A DNA stretch of 64,000 nucleotides from Microbacterium pseudoresistens (GTDB lineage: Bacteria; Actinomycetota; Actinomycetes; Actinomycetales; Microbacteriaceae): positions 2,418,001 to 2,482,000 of the forward strand of contig NZ_JACCBH010000001.1 in assembly GCF_013409745.1 (NCBI RefSeq), written 5' to 3'. The notes beneath the pieces are model-generated. The model was not told where the DNA came from. It searched no databases and worked only from the letters and a program-made list of their open reading frames with translations. This document shows positions 29,248 to 40,816 of the stretch, in pieces; within the stretch, counting starts at the first letter, position 1, and each line of letters opens with the position of its first letter. The position numbers were made by a program, and so were the translations under genes.

Positions 29248-30322
29248 CGAATCCGCCCCCGAGGCCACGACGGCTCGCATCGAGGTCGACGGCGTCGCGA
29301 TGGTCCAGTTGCTGGGTCCGCAGGACCGGCTGCTGCGCATGCTCGAGAAGCAGCATCCAAGCGTGGATGTGCTCGTACGAGGCAACGAGATCACCCTCAC
29401 CGGGGCTGCCGGCGATGTGCGCGCCGCGGCCGCCCTCGTCGACGAGCTCGTCGCGATGACCCGCGCCGGGCACGCTCTCGGCCCCGCGGACGTCGTGCAG
29501 TCGGCGCGCATCCTCGATCACGACGGCCCGCGGCCCAGCGAGGTGCTGGGCGAGGCGATCCTCTCCACCCGTGGCCGGGTCATCCGCCCCAAGACCCTCG
29601 GGCAGAAGGCGTACGTCGACGCGATCGAGGAGAACACGATCGTCTTCGGCATCGGACCCGCCGGCACCGGCAAGACCTACCTCGCGATGGCCAAGGCCGT
29701 GCAGGCCCTCCAGCGCAAAGAGGTCGAGCGGATCATCCTCACCAGGCCCGCCGTGGAGGCGGGGGAGCGCCTGGGTTTTCTTCCCGGAACCCTCACCGAC
29801 AAGATCGATCCGTACCTTCGTCCGCTGTACGACGCGCTCAACGAGATGATGGACCCCGAGATCGTGCCCCGGCTGATGGCGTCGGGAACCATCGAGGTCG
29901 CGCCCCTGGCGTACATGCGCGGGCGTACGCTCAACGACTCGTTCGTCGTGCTCGATGAGGCGCAGAACACCACGCCCGAGCAGATGAAGATGTTCCTCAC
30001 CCGGCTCGGCTTCGGCACGAAGATGGTCGTCACGGGCGACATCACTCAAATGGATCTGCCGCAGGGCGCATCCGGGCTGCGGGTCGTCACGCGCGTGCTC
30101 GACGACATCGACGACATCCACTTCGCCCGGCTCACGAGCGACGACGTCGTGCGGCACACCCTCGTGGGCCGCATCGTCGACGCGTACAGCGAGTACGACG
30201 AGAAGCGCACGGCGGCGCGGGCCGAGCGCGAGGAGGCGGCGGAGTTCGCCAATCGCGCCGAGCGGCGCGCGGGCATGCGGCCGGGGCCGCGCGATCGGAT
30301 GCCGAGACGAGGACGCTCATGA
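29237..30322 (+). CDS. phoH: PhoH-family ATPase
   Basis: The 361-aa protein has an N-terminal KH-like region and the PhoH P-loop ATPase domain: Walker [10 protein letters not shown], Walker [11 protein letters not shown] and the downstream [12 protein letters not shown]. PhoH proteins are linked to RNA handling and consistently sit beside ybeY, as here. TTG at 29237 overlaps the HIT stop by 11 bases and has GAGGAG 10 bases upstream; an ATG at 29300 is the alternative. The C-terminus is basic ([19 protein letters not shown]). The stop overlaps the ybeY start by 4 bases. Confidence 0.9.
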   Translation: MASDESAPEATTARIEVDGVAMVQLLGPQDRLLRMLEKQHPSVDVLVRGNEITLTGAAGDVRAAAALVDELVAMTRAGHALGPADVVQSARILDHDGPRPSEVLGEAILSTRGRVIRPKTLGQKAYVDAIEENTIVFGIGPAGTGKTYLAMAKAVQALQRKEVERIILTRPAVEAGERLGFLPGTLTDKIDPYLRPLYDALNEMMDPEIVPRLMASGTIEVAPLAYMRGRTLNDSFVVLDEAQNTTPEQMKMFLTRLGFGTKMVVTGDITQMDLPQGASGLRVVTRVLDDIDDIHFARLTSDDVVRHTLVGRIVDAYSEYDEKRTAARAEREEAAEFANRAERRAGMRPGPRDRMPRRGRS

Positions 30323-30783
30323 TCGAGATCAACAACGAATCGGCCATCGACGTCGACGAGCAGGTGCTGCTGAGGCTCACCGCGCACAACCTCGCACAGC
30401 TCAACGTGAGCCCCGACGCCGAGGTCGCGATCGTGCTCGTCGACGAGGGCGCGATGGAGTCTCTGCACGTGCAGTGGATGGATGAGCCTGGTCCGACCGA
30501 TGTGCTGAGCTTCCCGATGGACGAGCTGCGGCCGGGAACGGTCGACCGCCCGACTCCGCCCGGACTCCTCGGCGACATCGTGCTGTGCCCGCAGGTGGCT
30601 GAGACGCAGGCCGCGGCCGCCGGGCACGCCCTCATCGACGAACTCGTGCTGCTCACCACGCACGGGCTGCTGCACCTGCTCGGGTTCGACCACGCCGAGC
30701 CCGACGAGGAGCGCGAGATGTTCGGGCTGCAGCGCGAGCTCATCCTGGCCTTCGCCGACTCCGAGCGCCGCAGAGCTCGATGA
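30319..30783 (+). CDS. ybeY: Endoribonuclease YbeY, rRNA maturation factor
   Basis: The 154-aa metalloprotein carries the zinc motif [11 protein letters not shown] near residue 115 and the upstream block [11 protein letters not shown]. YbeY matures 16S rRNA 3' ends and takes part in ribosome quality control. Both ends overlap neighbours by 4 bases (ATGA with phoH and with the following CBS protein), so the set phoH-ybeY-corC-like-era is translated as a unit. Confidence 0.95.
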   Translation: MIEINNESAIDVDEQVLLRLTAHNLAQLNVSPDAEVAIVLVDEGAMESLHVQWMDEPGPTDVLSFPMDELRPGTVDRPTPPGLLGDIVLCPQVAETQAAAAGHALIDELVLLTTHGLLHLLGFDHAEPDEEREMFGLQRELILAFADSERRRAR

Positions 30784-32072
30784 CGCCGATCCTGCTCCTG
30801 GCCGCAGCCGTGCTGCTGGTCGCCTTCGCGGGGCTCGCCGCCGCGATCGACGCCGCGCTGTCGGTGACGTCGCGATCGGATCTCGCGGAGATGGGCTCGG
30901 AGGGGCGCAACGGCGAGGCGCTGACGAAGATCTCCGAGGATCCCGACCCGCACGCGAACGCGGTGGCGTTCATCCGCGTGTTCGCCGAGGTGGCCGCCGC
31001 GGTGCTCGTGACGGTCGCCTTCGTGCTGCTCATCGACCAGATCTGGTGGGCGATGCTCGCCGCTGCCCTGCTGATGACGGCGATCACCTTCGTGCTCGTG
31101 GGTTCGAGCCCGCGATCGTTCGGCCGCCAGCACGCCGGCGCCATGCTGCGGGTGTGCGCTCCGGTGGTGCGAGGGCTGCGGGTGATCATGGGGCCGCTGG
31201 CGCAGGGCCTGGTCGTGCTCGGCAGCCGCGTCACCCCCGGCACCGGACGCAGCGGCTTCGCGTCCGAGGAGCAGCTGCTCAGCATGCTCGACGAGGCGGC
31301 CTCGAACGACCTCATCGAGGAGGACGACCGCGATCTCATCCACTCGGTGTTCGACTTCACCGATCAGTTCGTGCGTGCCGTGATGGTGCCGCGCACCGAC
31401 ATGGTGTCGGTCGGCGCGGAGGCCACCAGCACCGAGGCGATGACGCTCTTCCTCGACAAAGGCGTCTCGCGCATCCCCGTCGTGGACGACGAGGCCGATG
31501 ACGTCATCGGGGTGCTGTACCTCAAAGACCTCGTGCAGTTCGCCTTCGGCTCGGAGGAGGACTGGAAGGACGCCTCGGTCCGCACGATCGCGCGGCCCGC
31601 GGTGTTCGTGCCCGAATCGATGCGCGCCGAGACGCTGCTGCAGCAGATGAAGCGCGACGCCGTGCACGTGTGCCTCGTCGTCGACGAGCACGGCGGTATC
31701 TCGGGCCTGGTCACGATGGAGGATCTCATCGAAGAGCTGGTGGGCGAAATCGCCGACGAGTACGACCAGCAGACCGCCGAAGTGGTCGAGGTGTCGACGG
31801 GACGCTACCGCGTCAGCGCCCGGCTGGGGCTCGAAGACATCGGGGAGCTGTTCGGGCTCGACCTCGACGACGACGATGTCGACTCCATCGGCGGGTTGCT
31901 CGGTAAGGAACTCGGCAGCGTCCCCCGGCAAGGCTCCACCGTGACGACGCACGGTCTGGTGCTCACCGGCGGCGCCTCACGCGGCCGCGGACGAGGACTC
32001 GCGACGGTCTTCGTGGAGCGCGCGCAGCAGCCGGCCGACGACGACGAGCGAGGAGCAGACGATGAGCGTTGA
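30780..32072 (+). CDS. CNNM/CorC-type membrane protein with CBS domains (hemolysin family)
   Basis: The 430-aa protein contains an N-terminal DUF21 membrane domain with about four helices, then a CBS-domain pair ([54 protein letters not shown]) and a C-terminal CorC_HlyC-like domain. Members transport or regulate Mg2+ and divalent cations; the old name hemolysin is historical. It overlaps ybeY by 4 bases and era by 11. The order ybeY-this gene-era is a conserved actinobacterial arrangement. Confidence 0.9.
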   Translation: MTPILLLAAAVLLVAFAGLAAAIDAALSVTSRSDLAEMGSEGRNGEALTKISEDPDPHANAVAFIRVFAEVAAAVLVTVAFVLLIDQIWWAMLAAALLMTAITFVLVGSSPRSFGRQHAGAMLRVCAPVVRGLRVIMGPLAQGLVVLGSRVTPGTGRSGFASEEQLLSMLDEAASNDLIEEDDRDLIHSVFDFTDQFVRAVMVPRTDMVSVGAEATSTEAMTLFLDKGVSRIPVVDDEADDVIGVLYLKDLVQFAFGSEEDWKDASVRTIARPAVFVPESMRAETLLQQMKRDAVHVCLVVDEHGGISGLVTMEDLIEELVGEIADEYDQQTAEVVEVSTGRYRVSARLGLEDIGELFGLDLDDDDVDSIGGLLGKELGSVPRQGSTVTTHGLVLTGGASRGRGRGLATVFVERAQQPADDDERGADDER

Positions 32073-33021
32073 GCAGGAAAAGGCTGCGGAACAGGCACAG
32101 GGTTCGGAACAGGCACAGGGTTCTGAACAGGCACAGGGCCGCAGCGGGTTCGTGACCTTCGTCGGCAGACCCAACGTGGGCAAGTCGACGCTGACGAACG
32201 CGCTCGTCGGCGAGAAGATCGCCATCACGAGCGCCAAGCCGCAGACGACGCGGCGCGCGATCCGCGGCATCGTCAACCGGCCGGACGGGCAGCTTGTGAT
32301 CGTGGACACCCCCGGTATCCATCGCCCCAGGACGCTGCTGGGGGAGCGGCTCAACGACCTCGTCGAGCAGGTGCTCGGCGACGTCGACGTCATCGGCTTC
32401 TGCGTGCCGGCGACCGAGAAGGTGGGGCCGGGAGATCGCCGCATCGCCGCATCGCTAGATGGATATCCCCGCGCGAAGAAGGTGGCGATCGTGACGAAGG
32501 TCGACGCCGCCGAGCGCGACGAGATCACCGAACGGCTCATCGAGGTCGACGCGCTCCGCGAGGACTGGGCCGCGGTGATCCCGCTGTCGGCGCTCACTCG
32601 CCTGCAGCTCGACGTGCTCTCGGACGAGCTCATCGCCTTGATGCCCCAAGGCCCGGCGCTCTATCCCGACGACATCGTCACCGATGAGTCGGTCGATGAC
32701 CGCATCGCCGAGATCATCCGGGAGGCGGCGCTGGAGGGCGTGCGCGACGAGCTGCCCCACTCGATCGCGGTGGTGGTCGACGACATCGCTCAGCGCGAGG
32801 ACTCGGATCTCACCGACATCCATGCGAGCATCGTGGTGGAGCGCGACAGCCAGAAGGCGATCATCATCGGCCGGAAGGGCGCGCGCCTGCGCGACGTCGG
32901 CGCCGCCGCACGCGCGCAGATCGAACCGCTGGTGGGCACGCGCGTGTTCCTCGGCTTGCACGTACGCGTCGCCAAGGAGTGGCAGCGCGATCCGAAGCAG
33001 CTCGGAAGATTGGGGTTCTGA
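32062..33021 (+). CDS. era: GTPase Era with a repeat-containing N-terminal extension
   Basis: The 319-aa ribosome-assembly GTPase has G1 GRPNVGKS at residues 35-42, G3 DTPGIHRP, G4 TKVD, and a C-terminal KH domain with HASIVVERDSQKAIIIGRKG. Era binds the 3' end of 16S rRNA. The first 27 residues form a low-complexity Gln/Glu/Ala/Gly stretch in which GSEQAQ recurs, encoded by an 18-bp tandem repeat. Typical Era starts close to the first strand, so this extension is unusual. The start overlaps the previous gene by 11 bases. Confidence 0.95.
   Translation: MSVEQEKAAEQAQGSEQAQGSEQAQGRSGFVTFVGRPNVGKSTLTNALVGEKIAITSAKPQTTRRAIRGIVNRPDGQLVIVDTPGIHRPRTLLGERLNDLVEQVLGDVDVIGFCVPATEKVGPGDRRIAASLDGYPRAKKVAIVTKVDAAERDEITERLIEVDALREDWAAVIPLSALTRLQLDVLSDELIALMPQGPALYPDDIVTDESVDDRIAEIIREAALEGVRDELPHSIAVVVDDIAQREDSDLTDIHASIVVERDSQKAIIIGRKGARLRDVGAAARAQIEPLVGTRVFLGLHVRVAKEWQRDPKQLGRLGF
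32089..32138. repeat. 18-bp tandem repeat in the 5' end of era (2.8 copies)
   Basis: Copy 1 (32089-32106), copy 2 (32107-32124) and a partial copy 3 (32125-32138) of GAACAGGCACAGGGTTCK. Copies 1 and 2 differ at one base only, G or T at position 18. The unit is a multiple of three, so copy-number change would lengthen or shorten Era by six residues without a frameshift. Confidence 0.9.
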
Positions 33022-33989
33022 TGACGGACATTCAGACGGAGTCGCACACGACCTCGCGCCGCTGGGTGGCGCCCGCGCCGGGCGCGCCGGACACATGGGT
33101 CCGGGAGGAGCACACGGCCCCCGAGCCGCAGGTGGGAGAGATCCGCGTCCTCGTGCGGGCGGCGGGTGTGAACCCCGCCGATGCCAAGCACGTGCTGCGG
33201 GAGCGGCCAGGCACCACGTTCCCCGTGCCGATCGGCTACGAGATCTCGGGCGAGGTGACCGCGGTCGGCCCCGAGACCTCGATCGGCTCAGGCCCCGTCT
33301 CCGTCGGAGACGACGTGCTGGCCTTCCGGATCCAGGGCGGCTACGCCGACGAGGTGACGATCCCCGCAGAGAAGGCCTTCCACAAGCCTGACAATCTCAG
33401 CCACCCCGAAGCCGCCAATCTGCTGCTGGCGGGCACGACCGCCGCCGAGATGCTGCATGTCGTGGCGGCGACGTCGGGCGAGACGATCCTGTTGCACGCG
33501 GCGTCCGGAGCCGTCGGGGTCATCGTGCTCCAGCTCGCGGCGCGCGCGGGCATCCGCGTGATCGGCACGACCGGATCGGCGGGCTCGGCACGCGTGCGTC
33601 AGTTCGGCGGGATCCCGGTCGCATACGGTCCGGGGCTCGCCGACCGGGTGCGCGAACTCGCGGATGGCGCACAGATCTCCGCGGCGCTCGACGCGGCCGG
33701 CACGGCGGAGGCGACGGAGGTCTCGCTCGAGCTCGTGCGCGACCGAGACCGGATCGTCACGATCGTCGATCCGTCGGCGGCGCAGGAGCACGGCTTCCGT
33801 GCGATCGCCGGCTCCAAGCCCGACAGCGCGGCATTCCGCGACGAGGCCCGCCCGATGCTCGTCGATCTCGCGGCGGCCGGCGATCTCATCGTTCCCGTGG
33901 CGCAGACGTTCCCCCTCGCCGAGGCCCCGGAGGCGCTCGCCCTCCTCGCGCAGGGCCATCCCGGCGGAAAGCTCGCGCTCATTCCCTGA
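33021..33989 (+). CDS. NADPH:quinone oxidoreductase-like medium-chain dehydrogenase
   Basis: This 322-aa zinc-independent MDR-family protein has a GroES-like N-terminal domain (VRAAGVNPADAKHVL; GYEISGEVTAVG) and a Rossmann domain beginning ILLHAASGAVGVIVLQLAARAG. It lacks the zinc-binding Cys cluster of true alcohol dehydrogenases, placing it with quinone/zeta-crystallin-like reductases. The ATG overlaps the era stop by one base (TGATG), so it is probably the last gene of the operon. Confidence 0.85.
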   Translation: MTDIQTESHTTSRRWVAPAPGAPDTWVREEHTAPEPQVGEIRVLVRAAGVNPADAKHVLRERPGTTFPVPIGYEISGEVTAVGPETSIGSGPVSVGDDVLAFRIQGGYADEVTIPAEKAFHKPDNLSHPEAANLLLAGTTAAEMLHVVAATSGETILLHAASGAVGVIVLQLAARAGIRVIGTTGSAGSARVRQFGGIPVAYGPGLADRVRELADGAQISAALDAAGTAEATEVSLELVRDRDRIVTIVDPSAAQEHGFRAIAGSKPDSAAFRDEARPMLVDLAAAGDLIVPVAQTFPLAEAPEALALLAQGHPGGKLALIP

Positions 33990-34010
33990 GGACGGGTGCG
34001 CGCAACGATC

Positions 34011-35804
34011 TCACCGACCGCCGGAGAACCCGCCTCCGCCGCCTCCGCCGGAGAACCCGCCGCCGAACGATCCGCTCGACGACGATGACGAGGAGGTCGC
34101 CACCGGCGTCGCGTGCAGCGTGCCGCCCATGTCCGTCAGCGACGACCCGAACGACCCGAGGGCGTAGCCGGTGTACCAGCTCGGCGCGGTGTGCTGCTGT
34201 TCGTACTGCAGGTCGAGGACGTCGCCCCATTCCCGCTCCATGCCGAACAGCATGGCGTAGGGCAGAAGCTTCTCGTACAGCACCACGGTGTCGACGCCGC
34301 CGTCATGCTGGCGCTCGGCGCCGGAGTACGACTGCAGCATGCGGAGGCGGTCGGCCTCGGCGACGCGGATGAACTCCTTGACGCCCTCGAGATGCTCTGC
34401 GCGCTCGGCGCCCGCCGGGGTGAGCAGCGACTGGCGACGCGACAGCACGGCGGTGAGGATGAGGCTCAGGAGGAGGACGATGCACGAGATCACGAACGCG
34501 GCGATCGAGGACTCCCGACCGACGATCATCCCGGGGATGGCGAACCCGATGGCCGCCAGGGCGAGCGCGACGCCGACCATGCCCGCGCCGACGGCGAGGC
34601 GGGAACGCGCCTTGCGGATCAGACCGCGTTCGATGCCCGCCTGCTCCGCCGTTGTCGTGATGCCCTGCAGCCGGGTGACGACGTTGTTGTCGGCGATGCC
34701 GAGATCGAGCCGTTCACCCGGGTTCTGCACCGGGAACAGTGCCTTCAGGGCATAGGCATCGAGCGGCTCGACGGCGGCCGAGGGGTCGTCGAGCACGAGC
34801 ACGGGCTTGCGCGTCCCATCCTGGATCTGCAGAGCGCCGTGCACGCCGAGATGCACGATCTCCGCGGGAACCGCCGCGCCACGCGCGCGCACAAGGTGCG
34901 CGGCGAGGGACGGGGGAAGGTCGGCGGGAACCTCGTACTGCGCCACGACGATTCCCCGGCCTTGTGCCGCAGCCTTGCGCCGCTGCATGCCGCGCGCCGT
35001 GAAGCCGAGGGCAGGCACGAGCGCGAGGGCGCCCGCGCCGAGACCGAAGGGGAGCAGGTCGGTCGACGGATCGGCCACCGCCGCTGGCGAGGGCGTGACG
35101 GTTCCCGGCGCGAACGCGAACGCCACGGAGACGCCTTCGCCGGCTGCCAGATCGTGGGCCTGCACTCGGTATCCGTGCTCTGCGGACTCCGTATCGGGCG
35201 TGAGCTCGCACGAATCGGTGGAGCCGTAGCGTCCCTGATAGCAGCTCATCGCCCCCGTCGCAGCGCGTACGAGCGCGTCGTCGAAGACGATCCGCGCCGA
35301 GAACTCGTCGATCGGCTGCGTGCTGTCCAGCGGCAGCAGGTCCCAGTAGAACTCGTCGACATCGGCATCGTCCGGCCGGTGCATGACATCGCGCATCGTG
35401 TACTCGATCACATACGTCGTCGGACCGTGCTTGTACGTGTCGTCGTCGATCGACAGGTACAGCACGTCGTCGTCCGAATCCTCCTCGTACGGCACGTCGG
35501 CGCCGTTCTCGTCACGGATCGAGAGCACATCCGTCCACAGCGGTGCGCCGAAGTAGCGTTCGGCGAGCCCGCGCACGATGCCGCGGTTCTGGTCGATCTC
35601 CGGAAAGTGCGCGACGACGGTCTCGGTCACGTGCAGGCTGGCGCGCCCCTCGTCGTTGAGACCGAGTTCGTACAGGGCATCCCAGGAGTCGTACGAGAAG
35701 TCGTCGACTCCGGCGTTCGCCGCAGGGGCGAGGATCAGCGGCGCGGCGATCAGCGTCGACGCGCCGAGGGCGGACAGGAGTGCGTTGCGCAGACGAGCCG
35801 ACAT
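34011..35804 (-). CDS. DUF2207 membrane protein with Gly/Ser-rich tail
   Basis: The 597-aa protein has a signal peptide (hydrophobic residues 8-28, likely cleavage after ANA near 31). An extracellular DUF2207 domain follows (DENGADVPYEEDSDDDVLYLSID; FSARIVFDDALV), then a membrane helix near residue 250, a cytoplasmic region and two further helices near residues 405-455. The tail is a Ser run followed by repeated GGGFSGG. The architecture is typical of actinobacterial DUF2207 proteins of unknown function. TAGCCT lies 7 bases before the ATG, suggesting leaderless transcription. Confidence 0.82.
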   Translation of the reverse strand: MSARLRNALLSALGASTLIAAPLILAPAANAGVDDFSYDSWDALYELGLNDEGRASLHVTETVVAHFPEIDQNRGIVRGLAERYFGAPLWTDVLSIRDENGADVPYEEDSDDDVLYLSIDDDTYKHGPTTYVIEYTMRDVMHRPDDADVDEFYWDLLPLDSTQPIDEFSARIVFDDALVRAATGAMSCYQGRYGSTDSCELTPDTESAEHGYRVQAHDLAAGEGVSVAFAFAPGTVTPSPAAVADPSTDLLPFGLGAGALALVPALGFTARGMQRRKAAAQGRGIVVAQYEVPADLPPSLAAHLVRARGAAVPAEIVHLGVHGALQIQDGTRKPVLVLDDPSAAVEPLDAYALKALFPVQNPGERLDLGIADNNVVTRLQGITTTAEQAGIERGLIRKARSRLAVGAGMVGVALALAAIGFAIPGMIVGRESSIAAFVISCIVLLLSLILTAVLSRRQSLLTPAGAERAEHLEGVKEFIRVAEADRLRMLQSYSGAERQHDGGVDTVVLYEKLLPYAMLFGMEREWGDVLDLQYEQQHTAPSWYTGYALGSFGSSLTDMGGTLHATPVATSSSSSSSGSFGGGFSGGGGGGGFSGGR

Positions 35805-35811
35805 GACAGCC

Positions 35812-35817
35812 AGGCTA
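35812..35817 (-). promoter_or_regulatory. -10 box TAGCCT of a leaderless promoter for the DUF2207 gene
   Basis: TAGCCT on the minus strand ends 7 bases before the ATG at 35804, in the 60-base gap after thrC. Confidence 0.45.
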
Positions 35818-35864
35818 GCCGAGGGGCGTCAGCGAGTCGTGGGCGCTCCCTGTGCGCCGCGTGC

Positions 35865-37286
35865 TCAGCGCAACGCGTGCTCGTCGATGAAGGTGCGAAG
35901 CGCCGCCTCGTCGTCCTCGAGCTCCGTGACGCGCTGCGGCGCGTCGAGCATGTCGCGAAGCGCGGGGGAGAGCTCGACCTCGAGACCGATCGCCTCCAGG
36001 ATCGTCTCGGCGAACTTCTGCGGCTTGGCTGTCTCGAGCACGAGCATCGGCACGCCCGCCTCGACGTGGTCGCGCGCGACCCGCACGCCGTCGGCGGTGT
36101 GCGGGTCGATGATCTCTCCGGATGCCTCGTGCACCGCGCGGATGGTGGCGAGCCGATCGGCGTGGGTGCTCGTGCCGCTCACGATCCCGAACTCGTCCGC
36201 GAAGCGCGGCTGCTCGGCCGAAAGGTCGAAGGCACCCGTCGCGTCGAGCTCGGCCCACAGCGCGCGCAGGCGCTCGGGATCCTGACCGACGAGGTCGTAG
36301 ATGAAGCGCTCGAGGTTGGAGGCCTTCGAGATGTCCATCGACGGGCTCGAGGTCGCATGGGTCTGTGCGGCGCTGCGGGGCCGGTACACGCCGGTGCGGA
36401 AGAACTCGTCGAGCACATTGTTCTCGTTCGTCGCCAGGACGAGCCGACGGATGGGCAGCCCCATGGCGCGGGCATAGTGGCCTGAGAGGATGTTGCCGAA
36501 ATTGCCGGTGGGCACCGAGAACGAGACCTCGAAGCCGGCACGCTCGTCGGAAGCCACCGCGTCGCTCGCCCGCAGCCAGGCCCAGAAGTAGTACACGCTC
36601 TGCGCGGTGATGCGGGCGAGGTTGATCGAGTTGACGGCGCCCAGACTGTGCTCCGCCTTGAACGCGAGGTCGCCCGCGAGCTGTTTGACCAGGTTCTGGC
36701 AGTCGTCGAACACTCCGGCGACGGCGATGTTGTGCACGTTGTCGTCCTGCAGTGAGAACATCTGCGCGCGCTGGAACGGGCTCATCCTGCCCTGCGGCGA
36801 CAGCATGAACACGGACACGCGATCTTTGCCGCGCAGCGCGTGCTCGGCGGCCGATCCGGTGTCGCCCGAGGTCGCTCCCAGCACGTTGAGCACGCCGCCG
36901 GTCTTCTCCAGCGCGTACTCCAGGGCCTGGCCGAGGAACTGCATCGCCATGTCCTTGAAGGCCAGCGTCGGCCCCTCGGACAGTCCCACGAGGGTGAGAT
37001 CACCGTCGACCGGGCGCAGCGGCACCAGCGTGGGGAAAAGGTCGCTCGTGTACGCGGCGGTGCAGAGCCGCGCGAGATCGTCTGCGGGGATGTCTGTCGC
37101 GAACAGCCCGAGCACGGCGGCGGCCAGGGCGGGATAGTCCAGGGCGCGCCAGCTCTCGAGCGTCTCCGCCTCGACGCGGGGGAGCTCCTGCGGCACGGCG
37201 AGGCCGCCGTCGTCGGCGAGGCCCCGCAGCAGCGTCTCGCTGTACGTGCGCGACGTGCCGCCGCCGCGGGTCGAGATGTACTGCAC
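35865..37286 (-). CDS. thrC: Threonine synthase
   Basis: The 473-aa PLP enzyme converts O-phosphohomoserine to threonine. It shows the type used by Proteobacteria and fungi: QYISTRGGG at the start, TLAFKDMAMQFLG with the PLP-binding Lys, GATSGDTGSAAEHAL for the phosphate site and SVPTGNFGNILSG. The GTG at 37286 was chosen because QYISTRG is the conserved N-terminus and CAGGAG lies upstream. CAGAAT on the minus strand (37349-37354) could be its -10 box. It diverges from the leuA leader; no threonine-rich leader peptide was found. Confidence 0.93.
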   Translation of the reverse strand: MQYISTRGGGTSRTYSETLLRGLADDGGLAVPQELPRVEAETLESWRALDYPALAAAVLGLFATDIPADDLARLCTAAYTSDLFPTLVPLRPVDGDLTLVGLSEGPTLAFKDMAMQFLGQALEYALEKTGGVLNVLGATSGDTGSAAEHALRGKDRVSVFMLSPQGRMSPFQRAQMFSLQDDNVHNIAVAGVFDDCQNLVKQLAGDLAFKAEHSLGAVNSINLARITAQSVYYFWAWLRASDAVASDERAGFEVSFSVPTGNFGNILSGHYARAMGLPIRRLVLATNENNVLDEFFRTGVYRPRSAAQTHATSSPSMDISKASNLERFIYDLVGQDPERLRALWAELDATGAFDLSAEQPRFADEFGIVSGTSTHADRLATIRAVHEASGEIIDPHTADGVRVARDHVEAGVPMLVLETAKPQKFAETILEAIGLEVELSPALRDMLDAPQRVTELEDDEAALRTFIDEHALR

Positions 37287-37445
37287 GGATGCTCCTGAGG
37301 TGCTCGTCGGTGGGAGGATGCGACGCGCGTTGCCGGGCGTGCACTTCGATTCTGCCAGGAACCCGGCGGGATCGCGGACGCCCTCCGGTGTGCGCAGACT
37401 GCACAGAACACAGCCACCAGGTGCGTGCGGGACCGGGCAGGGTGC

Positions 37446-37451
37446 TAGCAT
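37446..37451 (+). promoter_or_regulatory. -10 box TAGCAT of a leaderless promoter for the leuA leader peptide
   Basis: TAGCAT is followed by 6 bases and the leader-peptide ATG at 37458, so translation of the leader would begin at the first transcribed base. Confidence 0.55.
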
Positions 37452-37457
37452 GGCCGC

Positions 37458-39337
<1,880 letters not shown>

Positions 39338-39346
39338 TTCTCCGGC

Positions 39347-40051
39347 TCACGGATTCGCTGCGTCGCCCGGGTCGGGAAGGGTGATGGCCGTGGTCTCGAC
39401 GGCGACCTTGCGCCGGTACAGGCGCCGTTGCTCGGGCAGCGACAGGTCGAAGATCACGGCCAGAACCCGGATCACCGCGGTGACGACGATTCCGATGAGC
39501 CCGGCGACGACGAGGCCCACCCCGCACGCGTGCAGGATCACGATCGTCGCGCATCCCACCAGAGCGGCGACGGCGTAGAGCGATCCCACATGCATGATCG
39601 CGACGGGCAGCCCCATGATCACGTCGCGCAGGATGCTGCCGCCCACGGCGGCGCACACGCCGATGAAGACCGCGGGCACCTCCGGAACACCCAGACCGAG
39701 TGCCTTGCTGGTGCCAAAAGCACCGAACATGCCGATGACGACGGCGTCGAGCCCCACGATGAGCCCGTTCGCCCGATTCAGCAGTCCAGCCAGAAGCATG
39801 CCGACGATGGCAGCCCCCGTCGCCGTGAGCAGATACCCGTTGTTCTGCAACGTCGCCGGGGGCTGCCCCAGCAGCAGATCGCGGATGAGTCCGCCGCCCA
39901 TGCCGATGAGGATGCCGATGATCGCGACCCCGAGCAGATCGAGGCGCCGCTGCCCCTGGAAGCCGGAGGCGAACATCGCCCCCTGCACGCCGCCGAGTCC
40001 GACGCCGAGCAGATCGGCCCATAGGGGGATGATGAAGAGCGGTTCGGTCAC
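39347..40051 (-). CDS. Trimeric intracellular cation (TRIC) channel family protein (UPF0126)
   Basis: The 234-aa membrane protein carries two copies of the UPF0126 repeat, each a glycine-rich helix set ending in a [11 protein letters not shown] or [11 protein letters not shown] motif, matching prokaryotic TRIC-type K+ channels (YadS family). The GTG at 40051 begins [27 protein letters not shown] lies 6 bases before the GTG. It is convergent with leuA (9-base gap) and divergent from recO across only 36 bases. Confidence 0.87.
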   Translation of the reverse strand: MTEPLFIIPLWADLLGVGLGGVQGAMFASGFQGQRRLDLLGVAIIGILIGMGGGLIRDLLLGQPPATLQNNGYLLTATGAAIVGMLLAGLLNRANGLIVGLDAVVIGMFGAFGTSKALGLGVPEVPAVFIGVCAAVGGSILRDVIMGLPVAIMHVGSLYAVAALVGCATIVILHACGVGLVVAGLIGIVVTAVIRVLAVIFDLSLPEQRRLYRRKVAVETTAITLPDPGDAANP

Positions 40052-40057
40052 CCGTCC

Positions 40058-40063
40058 ATTGTC
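40058..40063 (-). promoter_or_regulatory. -10 box GACAAT of a leaderless promoter for the TRIC-like gene
   Basis: GACAAT on the minus strand is 6 bases before the GTG at 40051. Its expected -35 position falls on the -10 box of recO. Confidence 0.4.
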
Positions 40064-40075
40064 GCCGGTGAGGGG

Positions 40076-40081
40076 GATAAT
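40076..40081 (+). promoter_or_regulatory. -10 box GATAAT of a leaderless promoter for recO
   Basis: GATAAT is 6 bases before the recO ATG at 40088. Its expected -35 position falls on the -10 box of the divergent TRIC-like gene. Confidence 0.5.
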
Positions 40082-40087
40082 CGAGGG

Positions 40088-40816
40088 ATGCCGAGCTATC
40101 GAGACGAAGCGGTGATCCTGCGCACCCACAAGCTCGGCGAAGCGGACCGCATCCTCACGATGCTCTCGCGCGGACACGGCAAGATCCGGGCGGTGGCAAA
40201 GGGCGTCCGGCGCACCTCGTCGAAGTTCGGGGCGCGGCTCGAGCCGTTCATGGTGGCCGATGTGCAGCTGTATCAGGGCCGTTCGCTCGACATCGTGCAG
40301 CAGGCGGAGTCGCTCGGATCCTACGGCGCCGACATCGCCGTGCACTACGACCGCTTCACCTCGGCGAGCGCGATGGTCGAGACGGCCGACCGGCTGAGCG
40401 ACGCCGAGGCGACGCCCGAGCAGTATCTGCTGCTCGTCGGAGGTTTGCGGGCGCTCTCGCGCGGTGATCATGCGCCGCGGAGCATCCTCGATTCGTACCT
40501 GCTGCGGGTCATGGCGCTTTCGGGATGGGCGCCGTCGTTCACGGACTGCGCGCGGTGCGGGCGCGCGGGCGCGCATACGACGTTCGTCGCGCAGATGGGC
40601 GGTCTCGTCTGCGCCGACTGCGCCCCCGCGGGCAGCGCTCAGGTGCGCGCCGGCACCCTCGACCTGCTGCGCGCCCTCATGGCGGGGGAGTGGACGGTGA
40701 TCGACGGAGCCTCGGCGGCGGAGACGGCCGCGGCATCCGGTCTCATCGCCGCTTACGCGCAGTGGCATCTGGAGCGGGGGATCCGCTCCCTCGAACACGT
40801 GGAAGGATCCCGGTGA
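40088..40816 (+). CDS. recO: DNA repair protein RecO
   Basis: The 242-aa protein has the RecO N-terminal OB fold ([20 protein letters not shown], then [17 protein letters not shown]) and a C-terminal helical domain with a zinc site, [14 protein letters not shown] followed by LVCADC. RecO helps RecR load RecA onto SSB-coated gaps. The stop overlaps the uppS GTG start (GTGA), so the two are coupled. The recO-uppS pairing is conserved in Actinobacteria. Confidence 0.95.
   Translation: MPSYRDEAVILRTHKLGEADRILTMLSRGHGKIRAVAKGVRRTSSKFGARLEPFMVADVQLYQGRSLDIVQQAESLGSYGADIAVHYDRFTSASAMVETADRLSDAEATPEQYLLLVGGLRALSRGDHAPRSILDSYLLRVMALSGWAPSFTDCARCGRAGAHTTFVAQMGGLVCADCAPAGSAQVRAGTLDLLRALMAGEWTVIDGASAAETAAASGLIAAYAQWHLERGIRSLEHVEGSR

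Noticed and set aside
34113..36485. 790-codon plus-strand frame opposite the DUF2207 gene and thrC
   Set aside because: Antisense of two supported genes; Arg-rich product with no motif.
37287..37345. Threonine-rich leader peptide before thrC
   Set aside because: The region between the possible -10 box and the GTG contains no short frame with a Thr/Ile run.
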